Assembly: GCF_003463065.1 (NCBI RefSeq)
Contig: NZ_QSCM01000004.1
Span: 229,780 to 286,754, forward strand
Reading direction: 5' to 3'
Length of the DNA: 56,975 bases
Origin: Blautia sp. OF03-15BH
GTDB lineage: Bacteria > Bacillota > Clostridia > Lachnospirales > Lachnospiraceae
Position 1 is the first letter of the stretch, and each line of letters starts with the position of its first letter. A program made the translations under genes and the position numbers. Positions 8,343-17,120 of the stretch are shown here, in pieces. Below the pieces are notes generated by a model. It was not told where the DNA came from. It saw only the letters and a list, made by a program, of their open reading frames with translations, and made no database searches.

Positions 8343-9125
8343 TCAGCCATACCAGGTCACAACCGGAAGCTCTGGCGGATTAAAAAAGCGCGGGGAGATC
8401 GTGTGGTCTCCCAGACCTGCGCTGACACAGAGCCAGTGACCTTCTTCTTCAAAAATCCCTCTGTCATATTTGGGAAAAAGCTGAAACTGAGGACTGATCA
8501 CACCGCCGATCCCCGGAATCCGAATATAGCCTCCGTGCAGATGACCGGAAAACGTCAGATCCGCTCCCCACTTTTTGTAAACCGGAAAAAACATCGGGTT
8601 GTGAGCCAGCAATACCGTTTCCATTCCTATTCTTTTCTCACCCAGCTTTGCTTTCAGTTCTTCTTCTGATGGAACTTTCCGGTTAAAACGGCTGAAATAG
8701 GAAAGGTCTGCCTCATAACCGGAAAGAAGTACTTTCCGTCCGTTTTTTTCAAAAACCACGGAGCGATTGTTCAGGATCTCCACTCCGTTTTTCCAGAGTC
8801 CGTAAGCAAAATGCTTATATACCGGCTGAAATCCCTCGGAAGCCTGATACCGTGTCTCATGGTTCCCATTGCAGAAAAATACCGGATAATCTTTTGTCAG
8901 TTCTTTAAAAAAAGCAAAGGTCCTTCTGTTGACGGTGGGACTGCCAACGATCATATCGCCGGTAACCACGATCAGATCCGGCGCTTCCAGATGCACTGCT
9001 TCCAGAAGTCCCTCCTGGTTTTCTCCATAAAAACAGCCATGAAGATCACTTAAATGGGCAAACCTCAATGCCGGCCGTCCCGTATTTTTTCCCGCTTCCA
9101 GCTCGACTGTTCGAAAACGTTTCAT
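8343..9125 (-). CDS. Metallophosphoesterase (YkuE-like)
   Basis: The 260-residue calcineurin-like phosphoesterase carries the metal-binding series: HLSDLHG, VVTGDM, CNGNHE, LAHNP and SGHLHGG. Substrates of this family vary, from phospholipids and UDP-sugars to nucleotides, so none is assigned. No signal peptide or membrane anchor is evident. The ATG at 9125 follows GGGGG by ten bases. An alternative ATG at 9155, one base past the preceding stop, has a weaker site. It is coupled to the D,D-carboxypeptidase upstream, which hints at an envelope role, but this is only context. Confidence 0.8.
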   Translation of the reverse strand: MKRFRTVELEAGKNTGRPALRFAHLSDLHGCFYGENQEGLLEAVHLEAPDLIVVTGDMIVGSPTVNRRTFAFFKELTKDYPVFFCNGNHETRYQASEGFQPVYKHFAYGLWKNGVEILNNRSVVFEKNGRKVLLSGYEADLSYFSRFNRKVPSEEELKAKLGEKRIGMETVLLAHNPMFFPVYKKWGADLTFSGHLHGGYIRIPGIGGVISPQFQLFPKYDRGIFEEEGHWLCVSAGLGDHTISPRFFNPPELPVVTWYG

Positions 9126-9158
9126 GTACTTTGTGCCCCCTTTTCCTTTGCTCATTCT

Positions 9159-10358
9159 TCAGATGCTCTGGTATCTTTCCCAGAGTTTTTTGAGATAATC
9201 CAAAAATTCTGCTTTTTTCAACGTTTCTCCCGCAACGATGGGTACTTCCCCCAGAACTTCTCCGTTCAGGCGGTAGACGGCTTTTCCAAGCGTCTCTCCT
9301 TTTTCAATAGGAGCCATAAGATCTTCCCGGAGAAGGATTTCTTTCTCCACCAAGGAAAAATCCATGCCTTCCGTATCCAGATATCGAAAACCTTCCTGGT
9401 ATTTACAAGAGACAGACGGTTCCGTACCGCCTCTGACTTCTGCATCCGGCAGCGGATCTCTGTTCTCATCTGTATAAAGACGACAGCTGCCAAAACCATA
9501 GTTGAAAAGTTCTGCTGCATTGCGAAATCTTGTTTTGGAATCCGGTCCTGCCATGATAACGCTGATCAGGCGGATCCCGTTCCGCTCCGCTGTGGCTGAA
9601 ATACAGAAAAGTGCTTTGCTGGTGCTGCCCGTCTTCAGACCATCGCAGCCGTCATAGCTCCGGAGAAGCTTATTCGTATTGGTAAGACCAAATTCGCTGC
9701 TTCCTCTGGCTGTCACATGAGTGATATTTTCCATCCAGATCCTGGTATAGTCAAAAACCTCCGGATATTTTGTGATGAGCTCCCGTGACATCAGAGCAAT
9801 GTCTCTCGGCGTTGTATAATGCTCCTCTGAATCCGTGAGACCGCAACAGTCCGTGAAATGCGTATTTTCCATCCCCAGTTCTTCGGCCTTCTGATTCATC
9901 CGGCTGACAAATTCCTCTTCCGTACCGGCGATGTGTTCCGCCATAGCCACTGCCGCATCATTTCCGGAAGCCACCAGAATACACTTCAATAAAGTCTCCA
10001 CAGTCTGTTTTTCGCCTTCCTCCAGAAATACTTGCGAACCGCCCATGGATTTTGCATGGGCACTGGTGACCACTTCATCGGAAAGATGTAGTTTTCCGTT
10101 CTCCAGATTTTCAAAGATCAGAAGAGCCGTCATGATCTTCGTCACACTGGCAGGACTTCTCCTGGTATCTGCATCCTTTTCATAAATCACCGTCCCTGTG
10201 GAGGCCTCCATCAGAAATGCCCCTGGCGATTCAACCGAAAATCCCGCATCCGCTTCTTCGGCCCCATATACCTGTAAACTGAAGCTTTCAAAAACCAGTG
10301 AGATTCCCAGCCAGAGGATCAGCGCACAGACTGCCTCTGTCCGTTTTCTTTTTTTCAT
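9159..10358 (-). CDS. dacF: D-alanyl-D-alanine carboxypeptidase (DacF type)
   Basis: A 399-residue exported serine carboxypeptidase of the PBP5/DacF family. Signal peptide at about 9-32, SVTK active site (71-74), SGN (131-133), LKTGST motif, then a C-terminal beta domain (LREDLMAPIEKGETLGKAVY). It removes terminal D-Ala from peptidoglycan; DacF-type enzymes often act during sporulation or growth. The ATG at 10358 follows a GGCGGGAAAGG site; the longer frame lacks one. It is the second such enzyme in this stretch; the two share layout but differ in the SxN triad. Confidence 0.9.
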   Translation of the reverse strand: MKKRKRTEAVCALILWLGISLVFESFSLQVYGAEEADAGFSVESPGAFLMEASTGTVIYEKDADTRRSPASVTKIMTALLIFENLENGKLHLSDEVVTSAHAKSMGGSQVFLEEGEKQTVETLLKCILVASGNDAAVAMAEHIAGTEEEFVSRMNQKAEELGMENTHFTDCCGLTDSEEHYTTPRDIALMSRELITKYPEVFDYTRIWMENITHVTARGSSEFGLTNTNKLLRSYDGCDGLKTGSTSKALFCISATAERNGIRLISVIMAGPDSKTRFRNAAELFNYGFGSCRLYTDENRDPLPDAEVRGGTEPSVSCKYQEGFRYLDTEGMDFSLVEKEILLREDLMAPIEKGETLGKAVYRLNGEVLGEVPIVAGETLKKAEFLDYLKKLWERYQSI

Positions 10359-10484
10359 ACCTTTCCCGCCTTCCCGTCCTGTATCCATCGGTTCATCCCA
10401 AACCAATACCAGACAAACATCTGCTGATCGTTACAATATAGGTATCTCAGAAAAGGTTTATGCCTGTTTTTTATTCTCAGACAT

Positions 10485-10521
10485 GAAAAAAGCCTCTGAG
10501 CGAATTCCCTCAGAGGCTTTT
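10485..10521 (-). terminator. Terminator after rpsU
   Basis: A 12-bp stem (AAAGCCTCTGAG with CTCAGAGGCTTT) with an 8-base loop is followed by a run of Ts on the minus strand. Both flanks are A/T runs, so it may act in both directions. It lies 12 bases past the rpsU stop. Confidence 0.85.
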
Positions 10522-10532
10522 GCCTGCACAGA

Positions 10533-10709
10533 TTAGTTATACTTACGTTTCCGGGCAGCTTCAGATTTCTTTTTACGTCTTACGCTCGGTTTTTCGTAAT
10601 GCTCTCTCTTACGAATCTCCTGCTGAATACCAGCCTTCGCGCAGTTTCTTTTAAAACGACGTAAAGCGCTGTCCAGTGTCTCGTTTTCTTTTACGATTAC
10701 ATTTGACAT
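10533..10709 (-). CDS. rpsU: 30S ribosomal protein S21
   Basis: The 58-residue basic protein reads MSNVIVKENETLDSALRRFK onward and ends with a lysine/arginine-rich tail (KKKSEAARKRKYN). This is S21, a small-subunit protein involved in translation initiation. It is the normal length. AGGTG lies eight bases before the ATG. It has its own consensus promoter and terminator, so it is monocistronic. Confidence 0.95.
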   Translation of the reverse strand: MSNVIVKENETLDSALRRFKRNCAKAGIQQEIRKREHYEKPSVRRKKKSEAARKRKYN

Positions 10710-10790
10710 TGTCTCACACCTAACCTCCCTCCAGTTGTAAATTGTGCATCATAATACAACTGTCTGGGTATTTTAATAGCACTGATAAGA

Positions 10791-10818
10791 ATTATACCAC
10801 ATTTTTTTGATCCGTCAA
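10791..10818 (-). promoter_or_regulatory. Promoter of rpsU
   Basis: TTGACG and TATAAT are separated by 16 bases, about 80 bases upstream of the rpsU start, in the gap after alaS. Both boxes are near consensus. Confidence 0.75.
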
Positions 10819-10848
10819 CTACTTTTTTCGTTTTTTGGATTTTTATTT

Positions 10849-13494
10849 TCAGTGGATCTGTTCTCCCAGCAGTTCAGCAGCTGCTTTGATGGCCTCATCG
10901 ATCATTTCCGGTTTCTTTCCGCCGGCCTGAGCCATATTCGGACGTCCACCTCCGCCGCCGCCGACAATGGCAGCCATGCCTTTGATGAGGTTTCCTGCAT
11001 GCGCACCCTGCTTCATGGCACCATCCGTTGCCATGGCAAGAAGGCTTACTTTTCCGTCTTTTCCGGAGGCAAGGACAACCACACCCTCACCCAGCTTCTC
11101 CTTCAGCTGGTCGCCAAGATCACGAAGGCCATTCATATCCACATCTGCCAGTTTTGCTGCCAGAAGCTTCACACCTTTGATCTCCTGTACCTGATCCATA
11201 ACATCGCCCAGAGCATCCTTTGCCAGTTTGCTCTTCAGTGCTTCGTTCTCGCTGTGGAGCGCTTTCATCTCACTCTGAAGATGAGAGATCTTATTCTCCA
11301 GTTCTGCCGGGGTGGTCTTCAAGAGAGCACTGGCACGGTTCAGGCGGTCCTCCAGCTCCTGATAATAAGCAAAGACACCGTCACCGGTCAGAGCCTCGAT
11401 ACGACGTACACCTGCAGCGATTCCGGCCTCGGAAACGATCTTAAATACGCTGATCATACCGGTATTTGCCACATGCGTACCACCACAAAGTTCCTTGGAG
11501 AAATCACCCATGGATACCACTCTTACATTCTCGCCGTATTTCTCGCCGAAAAGAGCCATCGCTCCTGTCTTCTTGGCGGACTCTACATCCATCACCTCAG
11601 TAACAACCGGAAGATTTGCCTGGATTTCTTTGTTTACCAGAGCTTCTACCTTCTCGATCTCTTCTCTGGTCATCGGCTGGAAATGGGCAAAGTCAAAACG
11701 CAGTCTGTCCGGAGTTACCAGAGACCCCTTCTGCTCTACATGAGAACCGAGAACCGTTTTCAGGGCTTTCTGGAGCAGATGGGTCGCACTGTGGTTTTTA
11801 CTTGTATTGGCACGGGCTGCTGTATCTACGGAAAGAGTAACCTCATCTCCTGTTTTAAACATTCCCTTCGTCACACGGCCGACATGACCGACCTTGCCGC
11901 CAAGCAGTTTGATGGTATCTTCCACAGTAAATTCTGCACTGTCACCGATACGGATCACACCGATATCACCGCTCTGTCCGCCCATGGTGGCGTAGAACGG
12001 AGTCTCATCCACAAAAATCGTTCCGTGTTCTCCGTCAGAGATCGCCTCCGTCACTTCCGTATCCGTAGTCAGAACGGAGATTCTGGAAGTATGCTCCAGA
12101 TGGTCGCCATAACCGACAAAAGCACTGGTGACCTTCGGATCGATCTCATCGTATACAGTAGCATCGGCTCCCATATAGTTTGTCGTCTGACGGGCATTTC
12201 TTGCTTTGGTACGCTGTTCTTCCATCGCTGCACGGAAACCGTCTTCGTCCACACCGTAACCTTTTTCCTCAAGGATCTCTTTGGTCAGATCCAGCGGGAA
12301 ACCATAGGTATCATAAAGTGTAAACGCATCTTTTCCATCCAGAGTTGTTTTTCCTTCTTCCTTCATGGAGTTTTCCATGCCGGAAAGGATATTCAGACCC
12401 TGATCGATGGTCTTGTTGAATTTCTCTTCTTCCTGGCTCAGCACCTTGAAAATAAAGTTCTTCTTCTCTTCCAGCTCCGGATATCCATCCTTACTGCCTT
12501 CGATGACCGTAGCAGAAAGCTCAGCCAAGAACTGTTTGTCGATGCCAAGAAGTCTTCCGTGGCGGGCAGCACGACGGATCAGGCGGCGGAGCACATAGCC
12601 TCTTCCCTCGTTGGTGGGCATGATACCATCGGAGATCATGAAGGTTGCAGAACGGATATGATCGGTGATCAGACGGATAGAAACATCATTCTTCTCATCG
12701 GTCTGGTAAGTCACACCTGCAAGCTCACAGACTTTGTTTCTCAGGCTCTGAATGGTATCCACATCAAAAATGGAATCCACATCCTGAACAACGACTGCCA
12801 GACGCTCAAGGCCCATACCGGTATCAATGTTCTTCTGGATCAGATCGGTATAATGCCCCTCTCCATCGTTGTTGAACTGGCTGAATACGTTGTTCCATAC
12901 CTCCATGTAACGGTCACAGTCACAGCCTACGGTACAGCCCGGTTTTCCACAGCCGTACTTTTCGCCGCGGTCGTAATAGATCTCAGAGCAGGGACCGCAG
13001 GGACCTGCGCCGTGCTCCCAGAAGTTATCCTCTTTTCCAAAACGGAAAATACGCTCCGGAGCAATACCGATCTCTTTGTTCCAGATCTCGAAAGCTTCGT
13101 CGTCATCCTGATAAATGGACGGATACAGACGATCCGGATCCAGACCGACTACCTGAGTCAGAAACTCCCAGCTCCATGCAATGGCTTCATGTTTGAAATA
13201 ATCACCAAAGGAAAAGTTTCCGAGCATCTCAAAAAAGGTGCCATGACGGGCCGTCTTACCTACGTTTTCGATATCGCCCGTACGGATACATTTCTGGCAG
13301 GTGGTCACTCTGCGTCTCGGCGGGATCTCAGCACCTGTAAAATAGGGCTTTAAAGGAGCCATTCCCGAGTTGATCAGAAGCAGGCTCTTGTCGTTATGAG
13401 GTACAAGAGAAAAGCTTTTCATTGCCAGATGTCCTTTGCTTTCGAAAAACTCCAGGAACATCCGGCGAAGTTCGTTAACGCCGTATTTTTTCAC
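10849..13494 (-). CDS. alaS: Alanyl-tRNA synthetase
   Basis: The 881-residue class II synthetase charges tRNA-Ala. Visible parts: the N-terminal catalytic core (FLEFFESKGH, LINSGMAPLKPYF), the editing domain with HSATHLL and CGGTHV zinc-binding motifs, a coiled segment (ENKISHLQSEMKALHSE) and the glycine-rich C-terminal GGGGGGRPNMAQAGG. The GTG at 13494 lies seven bases after GGAGG; the longer frame would run into that site. It follows tyrS by 26 bases and is probably cotranscribed. No T-box leader was found. A long antisense reading frame across this gene is a shadow. Confidence 0.97.
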   Translation of the reverse strand: MKKYGVNELRRMFLEFFESKGHLAMKSFSLVPHNDKSLLLINSGMAPLKPYFTGAEIPPRRRVTTCQKCIRTGDIENVGKTARHGTFFEMLGNFSFGDYFKHEAIAWSWEFLTQVVGLDPDRLYPSIYQDDDEAFEIWNKEIGIAPERIFRFGKEDNFWEHGAGPCGPCSEIYYDRGEKYGCGKPGCTVGCDCDRYMEVWNNVFSQFNNDGEGHYTDLIQKNIDTGMGLERLAVVVQDVDSIFDVDTIQSLRNKVCELAGVTYQTDEKNDVSIRLITDHIRSATFMISDGIMPTNEGRGYVLRRLIRRAARHGRLLGIDKQFLAELSATVIEGSKDGYPELEEKKNFIFKVLSQEEEKFNKTIDQGLNILSGMENSMKEEGKTTLDGKDAFTLYDTYGFPLDLTKEILEEKGYGVDEDGFRAAMEEQRTKARNARQTTNYMGADATVYDEIDPKVTSAFVGYGDHLEHTSRISVLTTDTEVTEAISDGEHGTIFVDETPFYATMGGQSGDIGVIRIGDSAEFTVEDTIKLLGGKVGHVGRVTKGMFKTGDEVTLSVDTAARANTSKNHSATHLLQKALKTVLGSHVEQKGSLVTPDRLRFDFAHFQPMTREEIEKVEALVNKEIQANLPVVTEVMDVESAKKTGAMALFGEKYGENVRVVSMGDFSKELCGGTHVANTGMISVFKIVSEAGIAAGVRRIEALTGDGVFAYYQELEDRLNRASALLKTTPAELENKISHLQSEMKALHSENEALKSKLAKDALGDVMDQVQEIKGVKLLAAKLADVDMNGLRDLGDQLKEKLGEGVVVLASGKDGKVSLLAMATDGAMKQGAHAGNLIKGMAAIVGGGGGGRPNMAQAGGKKPEMIDEAIKAAAELLGEQIH

Positions 13495-13520
13495 AATAAG
13501 TCCTCCATTCAAACGCTGAT

Positions 13521-14753
13521 TCACTCAGCAGCTTTTATCTGATGATAACCTTTTTTACCTTTTTTGATCACGAGTGCGCCTTCTTCGTCAAAATCTGCGG
13601 TGGTAAATACCTGTGCAACATCGGTGACCTTCTCATCATTGACTGTCACGCCTCCCTGCTGGATCAGACGACGTCCCTCAGAACGGTTTTTCGCCAGCTT
13701 GGTATCAACCAGAAGAGTGATCAGATCTTTTCCTTCCTCCAGCTCTGCCTTCGGATAGGTGGTTGTCGGCATATCCTCACTCTTTGCGCCATGAACGAAA
13801 ATGCTCTTGGCAGCTACCTGTGCTTTTTCTGCCTCTTCCTGACCGTGAACGATCTTGGTCGTCTCATAAGCCAGAACTTCTTTTGCTTTATTGATGTCAG
13901 CACCTTCCAGGGCTCCCAGTCTACGTACTTCTTCCATCGGAAGGAAGGTCAGAAGGCCTAAGCACTCTTCCACCTTGACATCCTCGATATTTCTCCAGTA
14001 CTGATAGAACTCATAAGGAGAAGTCTTGTTCGGATCCAGCCAGAGGGCACCCTTCATGGTCTTACCCATCTTAATCCCATCGCTGGTGGTCAGAAGCTTA
14101 AAGGTCAGTCCGAAGGCCGGCTTCTGCTCTTTTCTGCGGATCAGCTCCACTCCGCCGATGATGTTGGACCACTGATCGTTTCCGCCCATCTCCAGCTGAC
14201 AGTTATACAGCTGGTTCAGTTTCCAGAAATCGTAGGACTGCATGATCATATAGTTAAACTCAAAGAAGGTAAGTCCTCTTTCCATTCTCTGCTTGTAGCA
14301 GTCTGCGGCAAGCATACGGTTAACGGAAAAATGTACACCCACCTCACGGAGCATCTGTACATAATTCATATCCAGAAGCCAGTCTGCATTGTTGGCAACA
14401 ATGGCTTTTCCATCAGAAAAATCGATGAACTGAGACAGCTGCTCATGGAAACGCTTTGCGTTGTGCTCGATGGTCTCACGGGTCATCATGGAACGCATAT
14501 CGGATTTTCCGCTGGGATCACCGATCATGGTGGTACCGCCGCCTAAAAGGGCGATGGGGCGGTGTCCGGCATTCTGCATGTGCTTCATAGCCATGATGGT
14601 CAGGAAATGACCTGCTGTCAGACTGTCTGCCGTGGCATCAAAGCCAATGTAGAAGGTTACTTTCTCCTTTCCCAGAAGGTCACGGACCTCTGCGTGGGTC
14701 TCCTGTTCCAGGAAGCCTCTCTCCTTCAGAATATCGTAAACATTTGTTGACAT
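13521..14753 (-). CDS. tyrS: Tyrosyl-tRNA synthetase
   Basis: The 410-residue class I synthetase charges tRNA-Tyr. The nucleotide-binding GFDATADSLTAGHF region (HIGH-like), the KMGKT signature loop (KMSKS-like) and a C-terminal S4 RNA-binding domain (LVDTKLAKNRSEGRRLIQQGG) are visible in order. The start follows GGAGGA. It is the first gene of a tyrS-alaS pair with a standard promoter and a short leader of about 55 bases, too short for a T-box. Confidence 0.96.
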   Translation of the reverse strand: MSTNVYDILKERGFLEQETHAEVRDLLGKEKVTFYIGFDATADSLTAGHFLTIMAMKHMQNAGHRPIALLGGGTTMIGDPSGKSDMRSMMTRETIEHNAKRFHEQLSQFIDFSDGKAIVANNADWLLDMNYVQMLREVGVHFSVNRMLAADCYKQRMERGLTFFEFNYMIMQSYDFWKLNQLYNCQLEMGGNDQWSNIIGGVELIRRKEQKPAFGLTFKLLTTSDGIKMGKTMKGALWLDPNKTSPYEFYQYWRNIEDVKVEECLGLLTFLPMEEVRRLGALEGADINKAKEVLAYETTKIVHGQEEAEKAQVAAKSIFVHGAKSEDMPTTTYPKAELEEGKDLITLLVDTKLAKNRSEGRRLIQQGGVTVNDEKVTDVAQVFTTADFDEEGALVIKKGKKGYHQIKAAE

Positions 14754-14814
14754 GAACTTATTCCTCCTAGCCCTTTTTCATTTTGAAAAAGGATTTTTAT
14801 CCACAATACCTACT

Positions 14815-14843
14815 AATATAGCATATGGCATCTGTTTTTTCAA
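14815..14843 (-). promoter_or_regulatory. Promoter of tyrS-alaS
   Basis: TTGAAA and TATATT are spaced by 17 bases and lie about 60 bases upstream of tyrS. Confidence 0.65.
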
Positions 14844-14862
14844 GACTGGCCGCCACAAGTTT

Positions 14863-15336
14863 TTATACGCCCGGATCCACGATCCGGTTTTCTCCATCTG
14901 CAGCCTGTGTAGCCAGCGCATCACAACGTTCATTTTCCGGATGGCCCGCATGACCCTTCACCCAGATAAACGTTACCTGATGAGGTTCCTTCGCCGCCAG
15001 AAGCCGTTTCCAGAGATCTACATTTTTCACAGGCTCGTTTTTGCCGCGCTTCCAGCCTTTCCTGATCCAGCCATCGATCCAGTGTTCATTGAATGCCTTG
15101 ATCAGATACTGGGAATCGGAATAAAGTTCCACTTCACAGGGCTTTTTCAAGGCTTCCAGCCCCACAATCGCCGCCATCAGCTCCATCCGGTTATTGGTCG
15201 TCCGGATATAACCCTGACTGAATTCCCTTTCATGAAGATTCCCCTTGGGATCCACATATTTTAAAACAGCTCCATAACCTCCCGGTCCGTCAGGATTTCC
15301 TCTGGCGGAGCCGTCTGTATAGATTTTTACCAGCAT
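14863..15336 (-). CDS. rnhA: Ribonuclease HI
   Basis: A 157-residue RNase HI that cuts the RNA strand of RNA-DNA hybrids. All four catalytic acids are present: D8 (YTDGSARGNP), E52 (NNRMELMA), D74 (YSDSQYL) and D139 (ERCDALAT). A basic-handle segment (WIRKGWKRGKNEPVKN) is also present. The ATG at 15336 follows GGGAGG. It overlaps the end of the MutS-like gene by 10 bases, so translation of the two is probably coupled. Confidence 0.95.
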   Translation of the reverse strand: MLVKIYTDGSARGNPDGPGGYGAVLKYVDPKGNLHEREFSQGYIRTTNNRMELMAAIVGLEALKKPCEVELYSDSQYLIKAFNEHWIDGWIRKGWKRGKNEPVKNVDLWKRLLAAKEPHQVTFIWVKGHAGHPENERCDALATQAADGENRIVDPGV

Positions 15337-17045
15337 GATGAAACCTCCCGTTTCCATTCTCCCGTCGCAAGAAAATGATCTGCCATATCCTGCGCCTTTT
15401 CGATCAGCTTCGGATCGTATCCCATGACACCAAGAAGCTTAATGGCATTCCTGGACACTGCCCTCCCTTTAAAAAGGCGGTAATTAAAGAGCACATCATT
15501 ATCCCGGACTTCTTCTTCAAAGTGATAATTGTCATATCCGTTTTCCAGGATATGTGTCAGTTCGATATCGTGTGTAGCCGCAAAACAGAGGATATCTTCC
15601 CGCTCCATGCTTTCCAGGATCTCCGAGGACGCCGCGATCCGTTCCACCGTATTGGTTCCTCTTAAAACCTCATCCACAAAGCAGAGGATCGGCGTTTTTC
15701 CATCTGCCGCATCCAGGATCCGTTTCAACGACTTGATCTCCACGATAAAGTAACTTTCGTTTCCTGCCAGATCATCCCGCAGTGCCATAGAAGTACAGAT
15801 CCGGAAAAAGTTTCCGCTCCAGGAATCTGCCATGCAGGTATCGATGGTCTGCGCCAGAATGGCATTGACCGCCACTGTCTTCAAAAATGTGGATTTGCCG
15901 GAAGCATTCGATCCCGTAAGCAGGACGCCCCGTTCTGCTGTGATGGAATTTTTTACCGGTTCAGAGATCAACGGATGAAAAATATTCTCACAGGACAGAG
16001 AAGCCCGACCTCCCGTTTTCAGTTCAGGAACACACCAGCTTCCCTCCGACAGTGTCCGGAAAGAAGCCAGAGCCGTGGCACATTCCAGTGTCCCCACCGC
16101 ATCGATAAGTCCTTCCAGATCTTTCATATGGGCTGCCAGTTCCCGGATCACCGTGTTAAACTCAATCAGATCCAGATGGAAGGTATAATTCACATAGTCA
16201 AAAAGCACTTTTTCCAGATCTCCGTTTGATCCGGCATTTCCGCCTGCCACGAAATGTGTGCTCCTTTTCAGCTTCCGAAGCAGCTTTCCGGCACGGACGA
16301 TCTTTTCCTGATAGATTTTTAATTCCGGGGTCTCCATTTTTCCAAAGGCCTCGGATTCCTTCAGGATCTGGATCAGGCAGCTGCAGGAACGGAGAAACGG
16401 TTCGATCCGCTTCTTTTTTCTATAATAATAGTACCAGCTTCCAAACATCACCGCCAGAAAAAGAAGCATGCCAAAGGCTGCATTGACAAAAATGCTGCCA
16501 AAAGACGCAACAACTGCAAAGATCCAGACAAGCTCCGGCCAGACCGGTTCCGGAGTCAGCTCTGCCAGGTTATAGATGTAGTCAAACAGAGACTGACTCC
16601 CGGTTTTTCCGATTCTGGCAAAGCGATATTCCATCTTTTCTCTTTCTTCTTTATGACTCCTGAAATACTCGATCAGCCGGTTCCGTTCCTGCAGGGTTTC
16701 CGGCTCCATGGCAGGCATTCTAAGAAGGCAGTAAAGATAGCTCTCTCCGATGCAGGACCAGGTGTGATTCAGAAGCATAAAAATCCGGTCCATATCCAAA
16801 TCATTCCAGGTGATATCATCAATAACGGGCAATCCTTCTTTTTTCCGATGGACATAATAATGGGAAATGGCATCAAACTCTTCCATGGAATATTCCCGTT
16901 CCGGCCACTGCCCATAGGTCCTCTGGATCTTCCGAAAGAGTCTCTTTCTGTTTTTATAAACTTCCCAGACCACAAAAACAGCAAAGGAAAGAAACCCCAG
17001 GATCAGAAGAAAAGCAATGGCCCGGTTGTCATTGTTTCCATTCAT
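15327..17045 (-). CDS. Membrane-anchored MutS-like ATPase
   Basis: The 572-residue protein has an N-terminal membrane segment (about 8-28), a helical region, a second hydrophobic stretch of one or two spans (about 170-205), and a C-terminal MutS-type ABC ATPase. Walker A is GSNASGKST (378-386) and Walker B is CFVDE (455-459), followed by the MutS-typical LRGTNTVERIAAS. The mismatch-recognition and connector domains of MutS1 are absent, as is the Smr nuclease of MutS2. Membrane-bound MutS relatives are known in Firmicutes, but I know of no established function. The overlap with rnhA suggests a nucleic-acid-related role; this is inference. Confidence 0.8.
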   Translation of the reverse strand: MNGNNDNRAIAFLLILGFLSFAVFVVWEVYKNRKRLFRKIQRTYGQWPEREYSMEEFDAISHYYVHRKKEGLPVIDDITWNDLDMDRIFMLLNHTWSCIGESYLYCLLRMPAMEPETLQERNRLIEYFRSHKEEREKMEYRFARIGKTGSQSLFDYIYNLAELTPEPVWPELVWIFAVVASFGSIFVNAAFGMLLFLAVMFGSWYYYYRKKKRIEPFLRSCSCLIQILKESEAFGKMETPELKIYQEKIVRAGKLLRKLKRSTHFVAGGNAGSNGDLEKVLFDYVNYTFHLDLIEFNTVIRELAAHMKDLEGLIDAVGTLECATALASFRTLSEGSWCVPELKTGGRASLSCENIFHPLISEPVKNSITAERGVLLTGSNASGKSTFLKTVAVNAILAQTIDTCMADSWSGNFFRICTSMALRDDLAGNESYFIVEIKSLKRILDAADGKTPILCFVDEVLRGTNTVERIAASSEILESMEREDILCFAATHDIELTHILENGYDNYHFEEEVRDNDVLFNYRLFKGRAVSRNAIKLLGVMGYDPKLIEKAQDMADHFLATGEWKREVSSCW

Positions 17046-17065
17046 AAATAGCCCCCTTTCTCAAG

Positions 17066-17105
17066 GAAAAAAGAAGCCGTGCCTTTTTTATGAAGACACA
17101 GCTTC
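17066..17105 (-). terminator. Terminator after DAHP synthase
   Basis: An imperfect stem (GAAGC-GTG with CAC-GCTTC) is followed on the minus strand by a six-T run, 16 bases past the stop codon. Confidence 0.65.
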
Positions 17106-17120
17106 CTGTCATTTTTCTGT

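Noticed and set aside
10807..13353. An 848-codon plus-strand reading frame
   Set aside because: It is antisense to alaS, whose motifs are complete. The frame has no ribosome site or family motif; it reflects codon bias of the real gene.
14754..14862. Possible T-box leader for tyrS-alaS
   Set aside because: The leader is only about 55 bases, with no GGGTGGNACC-type antiterminator; a T-box needs more space.
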